From Chloroflexota bacterium (lineage in GTDB: Bacteria > Chloroflexota > UBA6077 > CF-72): a stretch of DNA of 59,281 nt. Each line of letters opens with the position of its first letter. Within the stretch, counting starts at the first letter, position 1. This document shows, piece after piece, positions 15,060-23,762 of this stretch. The stretch is from contig JAFAOS010000385.1 in the NCBI GenBank assembly GCA_019247515.1, positions 1-59,281 on the forward strand, written 5' to 3'. The notes below the pieces were generated by a model, which was not told where the DNA came from, did no database searches, and saw only the letters and a program-made list of their open reading frames with translations. Made by a program: the position numbers and the translations under genes.

Positions 15060-15989
15060 TTGCCTGAGCTCCCCGACCTGACGGTCTATCTCGACTTCCT
15101 GCAGGCCAACATTGTTGGTCAGACGCTCGAACACATCCGCATCGCCAGCCCATTCGTGCTGCGCACGGCGGACCCACCCCTCACGGACGCCGAGAACAAG
15201 CGCGTCCTGGGTCTGCGACGCCTGGGCAAGCGGCTCATCATGGAGCTCGAGGACGACCTGTTCCTGGCCATCCACTTGATGATCGCCGGCCGCTTCCGCT
15301 GGAAGGAGCGCGGCGCGCCGATCACCGGCAAGATCGGCCTGGCGGCGTTCGACTTCTCCAACGGCACCCTGCTGTTGACCGAAGCGTCGCAAAAAAAGCG
15401 CGCGGCGCTGCACCTGGTGCGCGGTGAGGACGCGCTGGCCGATTTCGATCGACACGGGCTGGAACCGCTCGAGGCCGACATCGAAACGTTCCGCTCGCGG
15501 TTGCTGGCCGGTAACCACACCGTCAAGCGGGCGCTGACCGATCCCGACCTGTTCTCGGGGATCGGCAACGCGTACAGCGACGAAATCCTGCATCGGGCCA
15601 GGATGTCGCCGGTGCGGCTGACGGGCGCCATGTCACAGGGCGAGGTCGAGACGCTATATGCCGCGACGCAGGAAGTGCTCAAAGAGTGGATCGAGCGGCT
15701 GCGCAAGGAAGCCAACGGCGGGTTTCCCGAGAAGGTCACCGCGTTTCGCAAGGACATGGCCGTCCACGGGCGCTATGGCCAGCCGTGTCCGGTGTGCGGG
15801 ACGCGCGTCCAGCGGATCGTCCACGCCGAAAACGAATCCAACTACTGTCCGACGTGCCAGACGGGCGGGCGGCTGCTGGCCGATCGAGCGCTGTCGCGGT
15901 TGTTGAAGCAGGATTGGCCGAGGACGATCGAGGAGCTCGAAGCGAGGCGGGCTCCCTCCGCGGCGGGGAGAGGCCTTCTCAAGCCGTGA
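15060..15989 (+). CDS. Formamidopyrimidine-DNA glycosylase family protein (Fpg/Nei)
   Basis: 309 aa. The start codon is TTG at 15060, fixed by the obligatory N-terminal PELPD whose Pro is the catalytic base. Also visible are the helix-two-turn-helix region with DPDLFSGIGNAYSDEILHRARMSP, and a C-terminal zinc finger CPVCGTRVQRIVHAENESNYCPTC. It removes oxidised bases from DNA and nicks the backbone. The last residues (APSAAGRGLLKP) are encoded by the edge of repeat family A, so the natural C-terminus may have been altered. It is divergent from the ferritin-fold gene with 26 bases between. Confidence 0.9.
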   Translation: MPELPDLTVYLDFLQANIVGQTLEHIRIASPFVLRTADPPLTDAENKRVLGLRRLGKRLIMELEDDLFLAIHLMIAGRFRWKERGAPITGKIGLAAFDFSNGTLLLTEASQKKRAALHLVRGEDALADFDRHGLEPLEADIETFRSRLLAGNHTVKRALTDPDLFSGIGNAYSDEILHRARMSPVRLTGAMSQGEVETLYAATQEVLKEWIERLRKEANGGFPEKVTAFRKDMAVHGRYGQPCPVCGTRVQRIVHAENESNYCPTCQTGGRLLADRALSRLLKQDWPRTIEELEARRAPSAAGRGLLKP

Positions 15990-16163
15990 GGGCTCCCTCT
16001 CCCTCTGGGAGAGGGCGGGGTGAGGGCCAAGCGACAGACTGATGCGTGCCCTCACCCGCCGCTGGCGCGGCGACCTCTCCCAGAGGGAGAGGTGAGCGAG
16101 GCGTGAGGAGCGCGCGGCGATCTCTCCCAGGCGGAGAGGTGAGCGAGGCGTGAGGAGCGCGCT
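15954..16163. repeat. Palindromic repeat family A array between fpg and MFS gene
   Basis: Three to four imperfect copies. The first full hairpin is CCCTCTCCC-TCT-GGGAGAGGG (15995-16015) followed by CGGGGTGAGGG. The second is ACCTCTCCC-AGA-GGGAGAGGT (16073-16092). The third is TCTCTCCCAGGCGGAGAGG (16119-16138). GAGAGGTGAGCGAGGCGTGA recurs at 16087 and 16135. The left edge encodes the Fpg C-terminus and the right edge supplies the GTG start of the MFS gene. Confidence 0.85.
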
Positions 16164-17454
16164 CGAGTCGGTCAGCCTCGAGCCGGCAGACGTCGCCCAA
16201 CCGCGGCCGTGGCAGCGCAACCTGTTCGCCCTGACCGGCGCCAGCTTCCTGATGTTCACCGCCTTCGGTTTCGTGTTCCCGTTTCTGCCGCTGTTCATCT
16301 CAGAGCTGGGCGTCGGCGACATGCGGCAGGTCGAAATCTGGTCCGGGATCAGCAGCTTCGGCCAGGCGCTGGTGCTCTCGATCTTCTCGCCGATCTGGGG
16401 CGCCGTGGCCGATCGCCACGGTCGGCGGCTGATGGTGCTGCGGGCGGCGTTCGGCGGGGGCATCGTGATCGGTCTGATGGGTCTGAGTCAGAACATCTGG
16501 GAGTTCATGACCCTGCGACTGATCCAGGGGGCGATGACGGGCGTGGTGGCCGCCGCGTCGGCGCTGGCGATCTCCTTCGTGCCACGCGCGCGCATGGGCT
16601 TCGCCCTGGGCCTGATTCAGATGGCCTCGTTCGCGGGCAACGCCGTTGGACCGCTGCTGGGCGGCTTCAGCGCCGATCATTTTGGCTACCGCTACAGCTT
16701 CGCGGTCAGCGGCGCGCTGTTCCTGAGCGCCGGTGTGCTCACCATCCTGTTCGTGACCGAACACTTCGAGCCGCCCGCGGTCGAACCAAAGCGGTCCGGA
16801 TTGGGCGGCATGTTGCGCGACATCCGCGACGAGGGGCGCGACCGTCAGTTGCTGATCATGATGCTCGTGCTGTTTTCGGCCACCTTTGGCGTCAACGTCG
16901 TCCAACCGATGCTGCCGCTGTTCGTGCAGAACCTCGATCCCACGGTCTCCGTCGCGACCGTCACCGGCGTCATCTTCACCGTGGCCGGCGTGGTGGCCGC
17001 CATCAGCTCGGTCGTCTGGGGACGCACCGGCGATCGGGTGGGCTTCCGACGACTGCTGATTGCCATGGCGCTTGGCGCCGGCCTCATCTACGTGCCACAG
17101 GCATTTGTCACCACGGTGGTGCAGCTGATCGTGCTGCGCGGGATTCTCGGGATTTTCGACGGCGGTTTGCTGCCTTCGGCGAATGCGCTGATCGCATCCT
17201 CGCGGCCGAGCAAGCCCGGGGGAGGCGCGCAGACGTCGCTGGGGACGACGTACGGGCTGATCAACCTTGCCAATGGCATGGGTTTCGCGCTCGGTCCGCT
17301 GGCGGGTGGGCTGATCGCCGCCACGCTGGGTCTGCGCAATGTATTTCTGGTAACCGCGGTCATCTTGCTGGCGATCGCGGCGTTTCTGCCGTTTGGCATC
17401 AAAGATCGGAAACCACTGCCGGAGGGCGATTTCAAAGGGGCTTCCCCCCTTTGA
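16150..17454 (+). CDS. MFS transporter, drug-efflux type
   Basis: 434 aa with about 12 hydrophobic segments. The loop 2-3 motif of the major facilitator superfamily is present as GAVADRHGRRLMVL, and the second half has WGRTGDRVGFRRLL. It probably exports small molecules by proton antiport; substrate unknown. The GTG start at 16150 lies inside a repeat copy, so the first ~8 residues are repeat-derived. The gene also ends in a repeat: its TGA (17452-17454) forms part of the family B hairpin, and the last residues FKGASPL are encoded by it. Both ends have therefore been touched by mobile-looking palindromes. Confidence 0.88.
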   Translation: MRSALESVSLEPADVAQPRPWQRNLFALTGASFLMFTAFGFVFPFLPLFISELGVGDMRQVEIWSGISSFGQALVLSIFSPIWGAVADRHGRRLMVLRAAFGGGIVIGLMGLSQNIWEFMTLRLIQGAMTGVVAAASALAISFVPRARMGFALGLIQMASFAGNAVGPLLGGFSADHFGYRYSFAVSGALFLSAGVLTILFVTEHFEPPAVEPKRSGLGGMLRDIRDEGRDRQLLIMMLVLFSATFGVNVVQPMLPLFVQNLDPTVSVATVTGVIFTVAGVVAAISSVVWGRTGDRVGFRRLLIAMALGAGLIYVPQAFVTTVVQLIVLRGILGIFDGGLLPSANALIASSRPSKPGGGAQTSLGTTYGLINLANGMGFALGPLAGGLIAATLGLRNVFLVTAVILLAIAAFLPFGIKDRKPLPEGDFKGASPL

Positions 17455-17465
17455 CCCCGGAGGGG
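17432..17465. repeat. Palindromic repeat family B, copy across the MFS stop codon
   Basis: TCAAAGGGG (17432-17440) pairs with CCCCTTTGA (17446-17454); the TGA is the MFS stop. A second small palindrome CCCC-GGA-GGGG follows at 17455-17465. The order matches 29177-29208 read on the minus strand. No T-run follows. Confidence 0.75.
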
Positions 17466-17494
17466 CCATCTCTGGCGTTATGCTCCTCGACACT

Positions 17495-18580
17495 ATGAAG
17501 GCCGCGGTACTCAATGACTACGGGCAGGCGCTGGAACTCGAAGAGGTCCGCCTCGACCCACCCAGGCCCGGCGAGGTCCAGGTGCGCATCGGCGCCACCG
17601 GCGTTTGCCACAGCGACTACCACGTCATCAAAGGTGAGTGGAAGTACGGGCTGCCGATGATCCTGGGCCACGAGGCGGCCGGGGTCGTCGAGACGGTGGG
17701 CGAGGGCGTCGGCGGGGTCAAGCCCGGCGACCACGCGGTGATCTCGTTTCGCCCGGCGTGTGGCGTGTGTCGGCTCTGCGCGATGGGCCGCTCGGTGCTG
17801 TGCGAAGGGCCGGGCGATCGCTTCAAAATGCACGACGGCACCGCGCGCGTGCACCGCGATGGCCAGGACCTGCTGGTGCTCGCCCGGGTCGGCTCGTTCG
17901 CCGAGCAGGTGGTCGTGCCGGCCGAGCAGGTGATCCCCATCCGCGACGACGTGCCGATGGACGTGCTGGCGCTCATCGGCTGCGCGGTGACAACTGGCGT
18001 CGGAGCGGTGGTCAACGCCGCGAAAGTCGAGCCAGGCAGCACGGTGGCGGTCATCGGGTGCGGCGGCGTGGGACTCAACGTGATCCAGGGTGCGGCGCTC
18101 GTGAATGCCTCGCGAATCGTGGCCGTCGATTTGCTCGACAACAAGCTCGAGTACGCCAGACAGTTCGGCGCAACAGATACCGTGAACGGCTCGGCTGGCG
18201 ACGCCGTCGAGCAGGTGCGCGCGCTGACGGGCGGCGGAGTCGATTATGCCTTCGAGGTAATTGGCAACGGCAAGACCGTCGAGCAGGCGATCCAGATGAC
18301 GCGTGTGGCGGGCACGGCGTGCATCGTCGGCATGGCGCCGCAAGGGTCCACGTCCTCGTTTGACCCACTGTTGTTCGTCAACAAGGAAACGAAGCTGATC
18401 GGGACCTGGTATGGCTCGGCGCGGCCACGCATCGACTTTCCGAGGATGATCGAGCTGACGATGGCGGGCAAGCTGAAGGTCAACGAGCTGATCTCGCGGC
18501 GCTATTCGCTCGACCAGATCAACGAGGGTTTCGAGTGTCTGGGGCGCGGCGAAGTCGCCCGCGGCGTCATCGTCTTTTGA
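17495..18580 (+). CDS. Zinc-dependent alcohol dehydrogenase
   Basis: 361 aa from ATG 17495 (MKAAVLNDYGQAL). Catalytic zinc ligands appear in GVCHSDYHV and GHEAAGVVE, the structural zinc site is CGVCRLCAMGRSVLC, and the NAD-binding motif is GCGGVGLNVIQGA. The layout matches class III-like medium-chain dehydrogenases that oxidise alcohols or S-hydroxymethyl thiols with NAD. It lies 40 bases after the MFS gene and 15 bases before a K+ channel gene, so it could belong to a loose operon. Substrate cannot be deduced. Confidence 0.9.
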   Translation: MKAAVLNDYGQALELEEVRLDPPRPGEVQVRIGATGVCHSDYHVIKGEWKYGLPMILGHEAAGVVETVGEGVGGVKPGDHAVISFRPACGVCRLCAMGRSVLCEGPGDRFKMHDGTARVHRDGQDLLVLARVGSFAEQVVVPAEQVIPIRDDVPMDVLALIGCAVTTGVGAVVNAAKVEPGSTVAVIGCGGVGLNVIQGAALVNASRIVAVDLLDNKLEYARQFGATDTVNGSAGDAVEQVRALTGGGVDYAFEVIGNGKTVEQAIQMTRVAGTACIVGMAPQGSTSSFDPLLFVNKETKLIGTWYGSARPRIDFPRMIELTMAGKLKVNELISRRYSLDQINEGFECLGRGEVARGVIVF

Positions 18581-18595
18581 GTAGATCTCCGGGCG

Positions 18596-19714
18596 ATGAA
18601 CATCGGCTCTGTCGTGGAGGGGATCTTCGGCCTGGCGCTGCTGGGCATGATCATGCTCGACATCTTCCAAACGGTGGTCATGCCGCGGCGGGCCGCCAGT
18701 GTGGGGCGCAGGTTTCGACCCAGCCGCTACGTGACCGCGTATCTGTGGCGTCCGTGGCGCTGGCTCGGCCTTCATTTCGACCCTGATCGTCGCGAGGCGT
18801 TCCTGGGCAGTTTCGCCGCTCTCTCAGTCATGCTGCTGCTGGTCAGCTGGGTCGCCGGGCTGGTGATTGGCTACGGGCTGCTGCTCGACGGCTTTCGCGA
18901 ACAGATCAAGCCGCCGCCCGAGAACCTTGGCGCCTCGATGTACTTCGCGGGCACGTCGCTGCTCACGCTCGGCTTCGGCGACTACGTGGCGGTCAGCGGT
19001 TGGGCGCGTTTGACGACGCTGGCGGCGGCGGCGACGGGTCTGGGTCTGTTCGCGGCGGTGCTGACGCTGCTTTTCACGCTGTACGGGTCGTTTCTGCGCC
19101 GCGAGGTCGCCGTGCTGGTGCTCGAGGCCGGCGCGGGCTCGCCGCCGTCTGGAGTCACGCTGCTTGAGACGTACGCGCTGGCGGGCATTCGCGCCGATCT
19201 GCCGCGCGTCTTCGAGACGTGGCAGGCGTGGGCTGCCGAGGTCCTCGAAAGTCACCTGGCCTACCCGGTGCTCGCCTACTTCCGCTCGAGTCATGACAAC
19301 GCGTCGTGGATCAGCTCGCTTGGCGCGGTGATGGACGCGGCGACCCTGGTGCTGACCACGATCGAGGATGGTCCCAAGGGCTGGGCGAAGCTGAGCCGTG
19401 CGGTCGGCGCCCACTGCCTGGAAGACCTGGTCCTGAACTTCCGACTCCGCGATGCACGCGAGGTTGGCCTCGAACGCGCGGAGTTCGACGAGGCGTGTCG
19501 GCGGTTGGAATGGGCGGGCTTCCGTCTGCGCGACCCCGACGAAGCCTGGGACAGCTTCAGCCGCTTGCGCATGGAATACGCCGGGCGTGTGAATGCGCTG
19601 GCGCACAACTGGGCGTCGCCGCCGGCCCAGTGGATTGGCGATCGCTCCCCGCTGAGGCATCCTCGGATGCACGTTCAGCCGCCGGCGCGACCGCTGGTGG
19701 GCGCCCCGGACTGA
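18596..19714 (+). CDS. Two-TM potassium channel family protein
   Basis: 372 aa. The selectivity filter TLGFGD is at 124-129 inside STSLLTLGFGDYVAVS-like pore sequence (a T-x-G-F-G-D variant of TxGYGD). One or two hydrophobic helices lie before it (about 5-28 and 72-98) and one after (about 137-163), then a ~200-residue cytoplasmic part without a recognisable RCK/TrkA domain. It should conduct K+ or a related cation across the cytoplasmic membrane. The C-terminal region contains several Trp- and Arg-rich helices whose role is unknown. Confidence 0.8.
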   Translation: MNIGSVVEGIFGLALLGMIMLDIFQTVVMPRRAASVGRRFRPSRYVTAYLWRPWRWLGLHFDPDRREAFLGSFAALSVMLLLVSWVAGLVIGYGLLLDGFREQIKPPPENLGASMYFAGTSLLTLGFGDYVAVSGWARLTTLAAAATGLGLFAAVLTLLFTLYGSFLRREVAVLVLEAGAGSPPSGVTLLETYALAGIRADLPRVFETWQAWAAEVLESHLAYPVLAYFRSSHDNASWISSLGAVMDAATLVLTTIEDGPKGWAKLSRAVGAHCLEDLVLNFRLRDAREVGLERAEFDEACRRLEWAGFRLRDPDEAWDSFSRLRMEYAGRVNALAHNWASPPAQWIGDRSPLRHPRMHVQPPARPLVGAPD

Positions 19715-19734
19715 CGCGCTACCCTGGACCAGGC

Positions 19735-20043
19735 ATGGCCAGAACTCACGACATGGGCGGCCGTCCGGACGACGCGCCGCTCAATCTCGAGGAGCACACG
19801 CTTGCCGACTGGGAAGTGGTGGCCGACGCGCTGAGCGTCGCCCTCGGCACGCGGGGTTTGCGGACCACCGATGAGCACCGTCGCGCGATGGAGAACATGC
19901 CCGCCGACGACTATCTGGCCCTCAGCTACTACGAGCGATGGGTTGTCGGGACAGAAGCGCTGCTCGTCGAAAAAGGCATCCTCACCCGCGAGGAGATCGA
20001 TCGGAAGATGGCAGAGATCGAGGCGACCTGGGGCGTTTCGTGA
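19735..20043 (+). CDS. Nitrile hydratase beta subunit, N-terminal half (thiocyanate hydrolase beta-like)
   Basis: 102 aa. It corresponds to the helical N-terminal half of a nitrile hydratase beta subunit: MGGRPDDAPLNLEE near the start, then NMPADDYLALSYYERWVVGTEALLVEKGILTREEID. In ordinary nitrile hydratase this half is fused to the SH3-like half; here a stop codon separates them and the next frame starts inside it (GTGA overlap). Thiocyanate hydrolase and toyocamycin nitrile hydratase use the same three-chain plan. The pair should form one face of the active-site pocket around the metal carried by the downstream alpha-type subunit. Confidence 0.82.
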   Translation: MARTHDMGGRPDDAPLNLEEHTLADWEVVADALSVALGTRGLRTTDEHRRAMENMPADDYLALSYYERWVVGTEALLVEKGILTREEIDRKMAEIEATWGVS

Positions 20044-20342
20044 AATTCCGACCGGGCGACCTGGTGCGCGTCCAGACCTTCGCGCCGACGACCCACGTCC
20101 GCACGCCCGCGTATGTCCGTGGCAAGCAGGGGTGGATCGAACGCGTACAGGGCGAGTTTCGCAACCCCGAGAGCCTGGCCTACGCCGGCGACGGATTGCC
20201 GCCTCAGCCGCTGTACATGGTTGGATTCCGACAGGTGGACCTGTGGCAGGACCGCTACGCGGAATCGCCCGCCGACAGCCTGTACGTGGACATCTACGAA
20301 CACTGGCTCGAGCCATCGGCGAGCCTGGAGGGGACCCAGTGA
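20040..20342 (+). CDS. Nitrile hydratase beta subunit, C-terminal SH3-like half (thiocyanate hydrolase alpha-like)
   Basis: 100 aa from GTG 20040, overlapping the previous stop codon by 4 bases. It begins KFRPGDLVRVQTFAPTTHVRTPAYVRGKQGWIE, the SH3-like barrel opening of nitrile hydratase beta, and continues PLYMVGFRQVDLW and SLYVDIYEHWLEP, all typical of the C-terminal half. The stop overlaps the alpha-type gene's ATG by one base. A frameshift that broke an ancestral single beta gene is possible, but both halves have well-formed starts and the same split is known in thiocyanate hydrolase. Confidence 0.85.
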   Translation: MKFRPGDLVRVQTFAPTTHVRTPAYVRGKQGWIERVQGEFRNPESLAYAGDGLPPQPLYMVGFRQVDLWQDRYAESPADSLYVDIYEHWLEPSASLEGTQ

Positions 20343-20998
20343 TGAGCGAACACGATCACGTGCACGGCGACCACGACGTCTCGCAGCACGATCCAGAAGC
20401 TGCCGAGCGCAACAAGGTCCCGTTCTACGGCAAACGCATTTACGCCATTCGCGAGCTGCTGATCGCGCGGGGCGTGCTCAGCCGCGAGGACATTCAGCGG
20501 CAGATCGAGTACATGGATGCGCGCTCGCCCGCCAATGGGGCGCGGCTGGTCGCCCGCGCCTGGGTGGACCCGGCGTTCAAGCAGCGGCTGCTGAGCGATC
20601 CGAAGGCCGCGTGCGCGGAAATGGGCATCGACGCCAGCGGCCTGACCGAGTTCGTGGTGCTCGAGAACACCGAGACCGTGCACAACCTGGTGGTGTGCAC
20701 GCTGTGCTCGTGCTACCCGCGGCCCATCCTGGGGCGGCCGCCGGACTGGTACAAGAGCTTCGCCTATCGCTCGCGGGCGGTGGTGGAACCGCGCGCCGTG
20801 ATGGCCGAGTTTGGCACCAGGTTGCCCGATTCCGTGGAGGTGCGGGTTTTCGACAGCTCGGCGGACATCCGCTACCTGGTGCTGCCCCTGCGCCCGCCAG
20901 GCACCGAGTCGCTGAGCGAAGCCGAGCTAGCGGAACTCGTGACACGAGACAGCCTCATCGGCGTCACCGAAGCGCAAGCCCCGGCATTCGTGCACTGA
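20342..20998 (+). CDS. Nitrile hydratase alpha / thiocyanate hydrolase gamma-like metal subunit
   Basis: 218 aa. The metal-binding claw is C119-T-L-C122-S-C124 in VVCTLCSCYPRPILGRPPDWYKS. The Thr after the first Cys is typical of cobalt-type rather than iron-type enzymes. The two outer positions of such claws are normally oxidised cysteines. The N-terminus is His/Asp-rich (MSEHDHVHGDHDVSQHD). It would hydrate nitriles to amides, or hydrolyse thiocyanate to carbonyl sulfide and ammonia; gene order (N-half, C-half, metal subunit) equals scnB-scnA-scnC of thiocyanate hydrolase. No separate activator gene follows, and no amidase is next to it. Confidence 0.87.
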   Translation: MSEHDHVHGDHDVSQHDPEAAERNKVPFYGKRIYAIRELLIARGVLSREDIQRQIEYMDARSPANGARLVARAWVDPAFKQRLLSDPKAACAEMGIDASGLTEFVVLENTETVHNLVVCTLCSCYPRPILGRPPDWYKSFAYRSRAVVEPRAVMAEFGTRLPDSVEVRVFDSSADIRYLVLPLRPPGTESLSEAELAELVTRDSLIGVTEAQAPAFVH

Positions 20999-21012
20999 AT
21001 TTGCATATCAAC

Positions 21013-21042
21013 GCTCTGAGCGTGCTTTGGCATGCTCAGAGC
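21013..21042. terminator. Hairpin between convergent nitrile hydratase and hydrolase genes
   Basis: GCTCTGAGC (21013-21021) and GCTCAGAGC (21034-21042) form a perfect 9-bp stem extendable to 12-13 bp with one mismatch. It is followed by CTTTGATG on the plus strand and GTTGATAT on the minus strand, both poor U-tracts. Its place between two converging genes suggests a bidirectional terminator. Confidence 0.55.
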
Positions 21043-21072
21043 CTTTGATGCGAGATGCCGGCACTTCTCCTG

Positions 21073-21879
21073 TTAGAGCCTGTTACGAGACAGGAACGAT
21101 TGGACGGCGGCGTTCCAGAGCGGCGCGTTCTCGCGATGCGCGGCGTGGTAGCAGTCGCGCAGGATCACCAGTTCGGCGTTGGGTACCTGGGCGTGCCACT
21201 CCATCATCAGCTCGAGGGTCTTTTGCGGCTCGTTGGCGCCGGCGATGAACAGGGCGGGCACGCGTAACGCGTGCAGGTCGGCGTAGCGCGGCCGTTGATC
21301 CCAGTTCAGCAGCGCGCGGTGCATCTTGCGAATGCTCTCGGCGTCGCGGCCTAGCCCGGTGCCGACCGAGGCCATCAGTCGACCAATCGGTGAGGCAGCG
21401 AAGAGCGGGTTGGTCGTCGGCGGACCTTCGACCTCCCAGGCGTACGAGCGCGGCTGAGCGCCCAGTGTCGGCTGGGCGCCCCGCATCAGCTCTTCGACCC
21501 ACTCGCGAGCGAGGTCCCAGAAGTACGGTCCGGTGTGACCGACGATGAAGCCGAGCAGCCGCTCCGGATAGTCGACGGCGAACTGGGCGCTGACGATGCC
21601 GCCCAGCGAGCTGCCGCCGACGATCGCCCTGTCGATGTGGAGGGCGTCCAACAGGTTGCGGATGTCGCGGGCGAAGTCGGCGACGGTCCACTCGCCAGCA
21701 GGGCTTGCGGAGCGGCCGGTGCCGCGTCGGTCGAATGTGATGAAACGGTAGGTCTGGGAGAAGATCGGCGCCTGAAAGAAGAGCCACGGAGTGTGGTCGT
21801 GGCCGTGGAGGATGAGCGGGGTACCTTCGCCGAGGGACTCGTAGAAGAGCTCGACTCCGTCGGCGTCGATGCGCGGCAT
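21073..21879 (-). CDS. Alpha/beta-fold hydrolase
   Basis: 268 aa. The oxyanion segment LILHGHDHTPWLF, the strand FDRRGTGRS, the nucleophile elbow GGSSLGG (Ser91), an acid loop LFIAGANEP and the histidine region DCYHAAHREN give a complete alpha/beta hydrolase layout. The GTGRS segment is common in C-C bond hydrolases and esterases. No signal peptide. It is divergent from a solute-binding protein gene with about 60 bases between. Substrate unknown; relatives act on esters, lactones or ring-cleavage products. Confidence 0.88.
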   Translation of the reverse strand: MPRIDADGVELFYESLGEGTPLILHGHDHTPWLFFQAPIFSQTYRFITFDRRGTGRSASPAGEWTVADFARDIRNLLDALHIDRAIVGGSSLGGIVSAQFAVDYPERLLGFIVGHTGPYFWDLAREWVEELMRGAQPTLGAQPRSYAWEVEGPPTTNPLFAASPIGRLMASVGTGLGRDAESIRKMHRALLNWDQRPRYADLHALRVPALFIAGANEPQKTLELMMEWHAQVPNAELVILRDCYHAAHRENAPLWNAAVQSFLSRNRL

Positions 21880-21937
21880 GCGGGGAGAGGGTACTGGCGG
21901 GTGGCGATCCTTGACAGTCTAAGGAGTGTGTGGAGAA

Positions 21938-23758
21938 ATGTCCGGACGTGGCATACAGAGGGGAAACGATCCCGTGAGCGAGTCTGGCAGTGATGGCGTT
22001 GGTGGCAGCGGGGCGTCGCTGAGCCGTCGGGGCTTTCTCCGCGCGAGCCTGGAGTCGGGAGTGCTGGCGGGGGCCGCGGCACTGCTGTCGGCGTGCGGCA
22101 TCAGCACCACTCCGCCAGCCGCCGGCGGGCCCGCGGCGACCAGCGCGCCGGCCGCCGCGGCCGCCAAGCCCGCAAGCGGCAAGCTCCAGTTGCCGATCTA
22201 TCAGCCGCCGGCGAATGCGCCCGCCGCGGACTTCCCTGGCTCGGCCGATGGCGCGGTCATGCCCGGGTATCTCAACTATCCCAAGACACCCTTCCAGTCG
22301 GTCAAACAACCACCCGGCGACGGCAGCACGGTCAGCATCTTCCTGAACCTCTCCGGCGGTCCACCGCCGCCGATGGACCAGAACCCGGCCTGGCAAGCCT
22401 GGAACAAGGCCCTCAACGTCACGTTCGACTTCCAGTTCTACCCGTTCGCCGACCTTGCGCCGCGCTTCGCCACGTTGATCGCTGGCAACGACCTGCCGGA
22501 CATCATCTCCACCCTCGTGCGTCAGGACATCCCGCTGACACCTGAGCTGTTCAATGCCAAAGCCCAGGACCTCACGCCCTACCTGAGTGGCGACGCCATC
22601 AAGGACTACCCCAACCTGGCCGCGCTGCCAACCCGTGCCTGGAAGGGCATGGTCTACGACGGCAAAATCTGGGGCGTGCCCACGCCTACCGCCCAGGGTC
22701 AGTTCTTCTGGTGGCCGCTCATCCACCAGGAGCTGGTGGACGCGCTCGGTACGACCCAGGCGAAGACGACCGACGAGTACAAGAAGCTGGTGGTCGAGCT
22801 GACCAATGCCCAGCAGAACCAGTACGGCATCGTCACCCAGGGTGGTTACCAGTATTCCTGGGACATGAATACCGGCAACGGCTTTTACCCGTCGATGTTC
22901 GGCGCACCCAACCTGTGGGCAGTCGACCCCAATGGCAAGTTCACCCACATGTGGGAGACCGACGGCTACAAGCAGGCGCTCGCGTACACGACGGACCTGT
23001 TCAAGGCGGGGGTCTTCAATCCCAACAGTCCGAACCTGAACGTGGTCACCGCGGCGCAGGCCTTCGAGGCGCGCCAGGGCACCATCGTGGTCACCGGTCT
23101 CAACGCGGCGTTCTGGGACATTCGCGGCACCGCGGCGGAGGGACTCCAACCCCCGGCAAACATCAATCTGCTCACGCCACCGGCAGCGGCCGGTTTCAAG
23201 CCACAGTATTACAACGGACGCGCCGCGTTCGCCATCGCGTTCCTGAAAAAGGCGCCGGACGACCGCATCAAAATGTTGTTGCGCGTGCTGGACTACATCG
23301 CGGCGCCGTTTGGTAGCCAGGAGTTCCTGCTGGTCAATTACGGCGTTCAGGGTCGGGACTGGGACCCGGATGACAACGGCAATCCCATTCTGAACAAAAC
23401 CGGTCAGGCGGACTTCGCCGGCGTCAGCACTGGCGCCGTCAGTTTCCTCGGGTCACAGATTGTGGGCCGGTACCTCGTCCTGTACAGCGCGGCCGATGCG
23501 ACGTTCGCCAAACGCATTCAGGACTATCAAAAGATCCTGGCGCCGATGAGCACCGAGGACGCGTCGCTCGGCCTGTACTCCGCCACCCAGGCCAGCTCCG
23601 GAGTCCAGCTCATCCAGCCGTTCGGCGACGGCATTACCGACATTGTCGCCGGTCGCCGGCCGCTTTCCGATCTGGACGGTCTGATCAGCGCATGGCGCAG
23701 CGCCGGCGGCGACAAGATCCGCACGGAGTACCAGACCGCGTACGCCGCCGGACAATAA
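21938..23758 (+). CDS. Tat-exported lipoprotein, extracellular solute-binding protein family 1
   Basis: 606 aa from ATG 21938; GTG codons at 21926 and 21974 are alternative starts, and a TTGACA at 21911 cannot decide between them. The N-terminus has a twin-arginine motif SRRGFLRAS, a hydrophobic stretch [10 protein letters not shown] and lipobox LSAC with the lipid Cys at about 53. After an Ala/Pro-rich tether comes a periplasmic-binding fold with [41 protein letters not shown] and [13 protein letters not shown]. It should capture a carbohydrate or other organic solute. No permease or ATPase is adjacent, so its partners lie elsewhere. Confidence 0.85.
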   Translation: MSGRGIQRGNDPVSESGSDGVGGSGASLSRRGFLRASLESGVLAGAAALLSACGISTTPPAAGGPAATSAPAAAAAKPASGKLQLPIYQPPANAPAADFPGSADGAVMPGYLNYPKTPFQSVKQPPGDGSTVSIFLNLSGGPPPPMDQNPAWQAWNKALNVTFDFQFYPFADLAPRFATLIAGNDLPDIISTLVRQDIPLTPELFNAKAQDLTPYLSGDAIKDYPNLAALPTRAWKGMVYDGKIWGVPTPTAQGQFFWWPLIHQELVDALGTTQAKTTDEYKKLVVELTNAQQNQYGIVTQGGYQYSWDMNTGNGFYPSMFGAPNLWAVDPNGKFTHMWETDGYKQALAYTTDLFKAGVFNPNSPNLNVVTAAQAFEARQGTIVVTGLNAAFWDIRGTAAEGLQPPANINLLTPPAAAGFKPQYYNGRAAFAIAFLKKAPDDRIKMLLRVLDYIAAPFGSQEFLLVNYGVQGRDWDPDDNGNPILNKTGQADFAGVSTGAVSFLGSQIVGRYLVLYSAADATFAKRIQDYQKILAPMSTEDASLGLYSATQASSGVQLIQPFGDGITDIVAGRRPLSDLDGLISAWRSAGGDKIRTEYQTAYAAGQ

Positions 23759-23762
23759 GCAG

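Noticed and set aside
21911-21939. TTGACA box as promoter for the Tat lipoprotein gene
   Set aside because: The -35 is perfect but the sequence 16-18 bases later (AGAAAT) is a poor -10 and overlaps the ATG.
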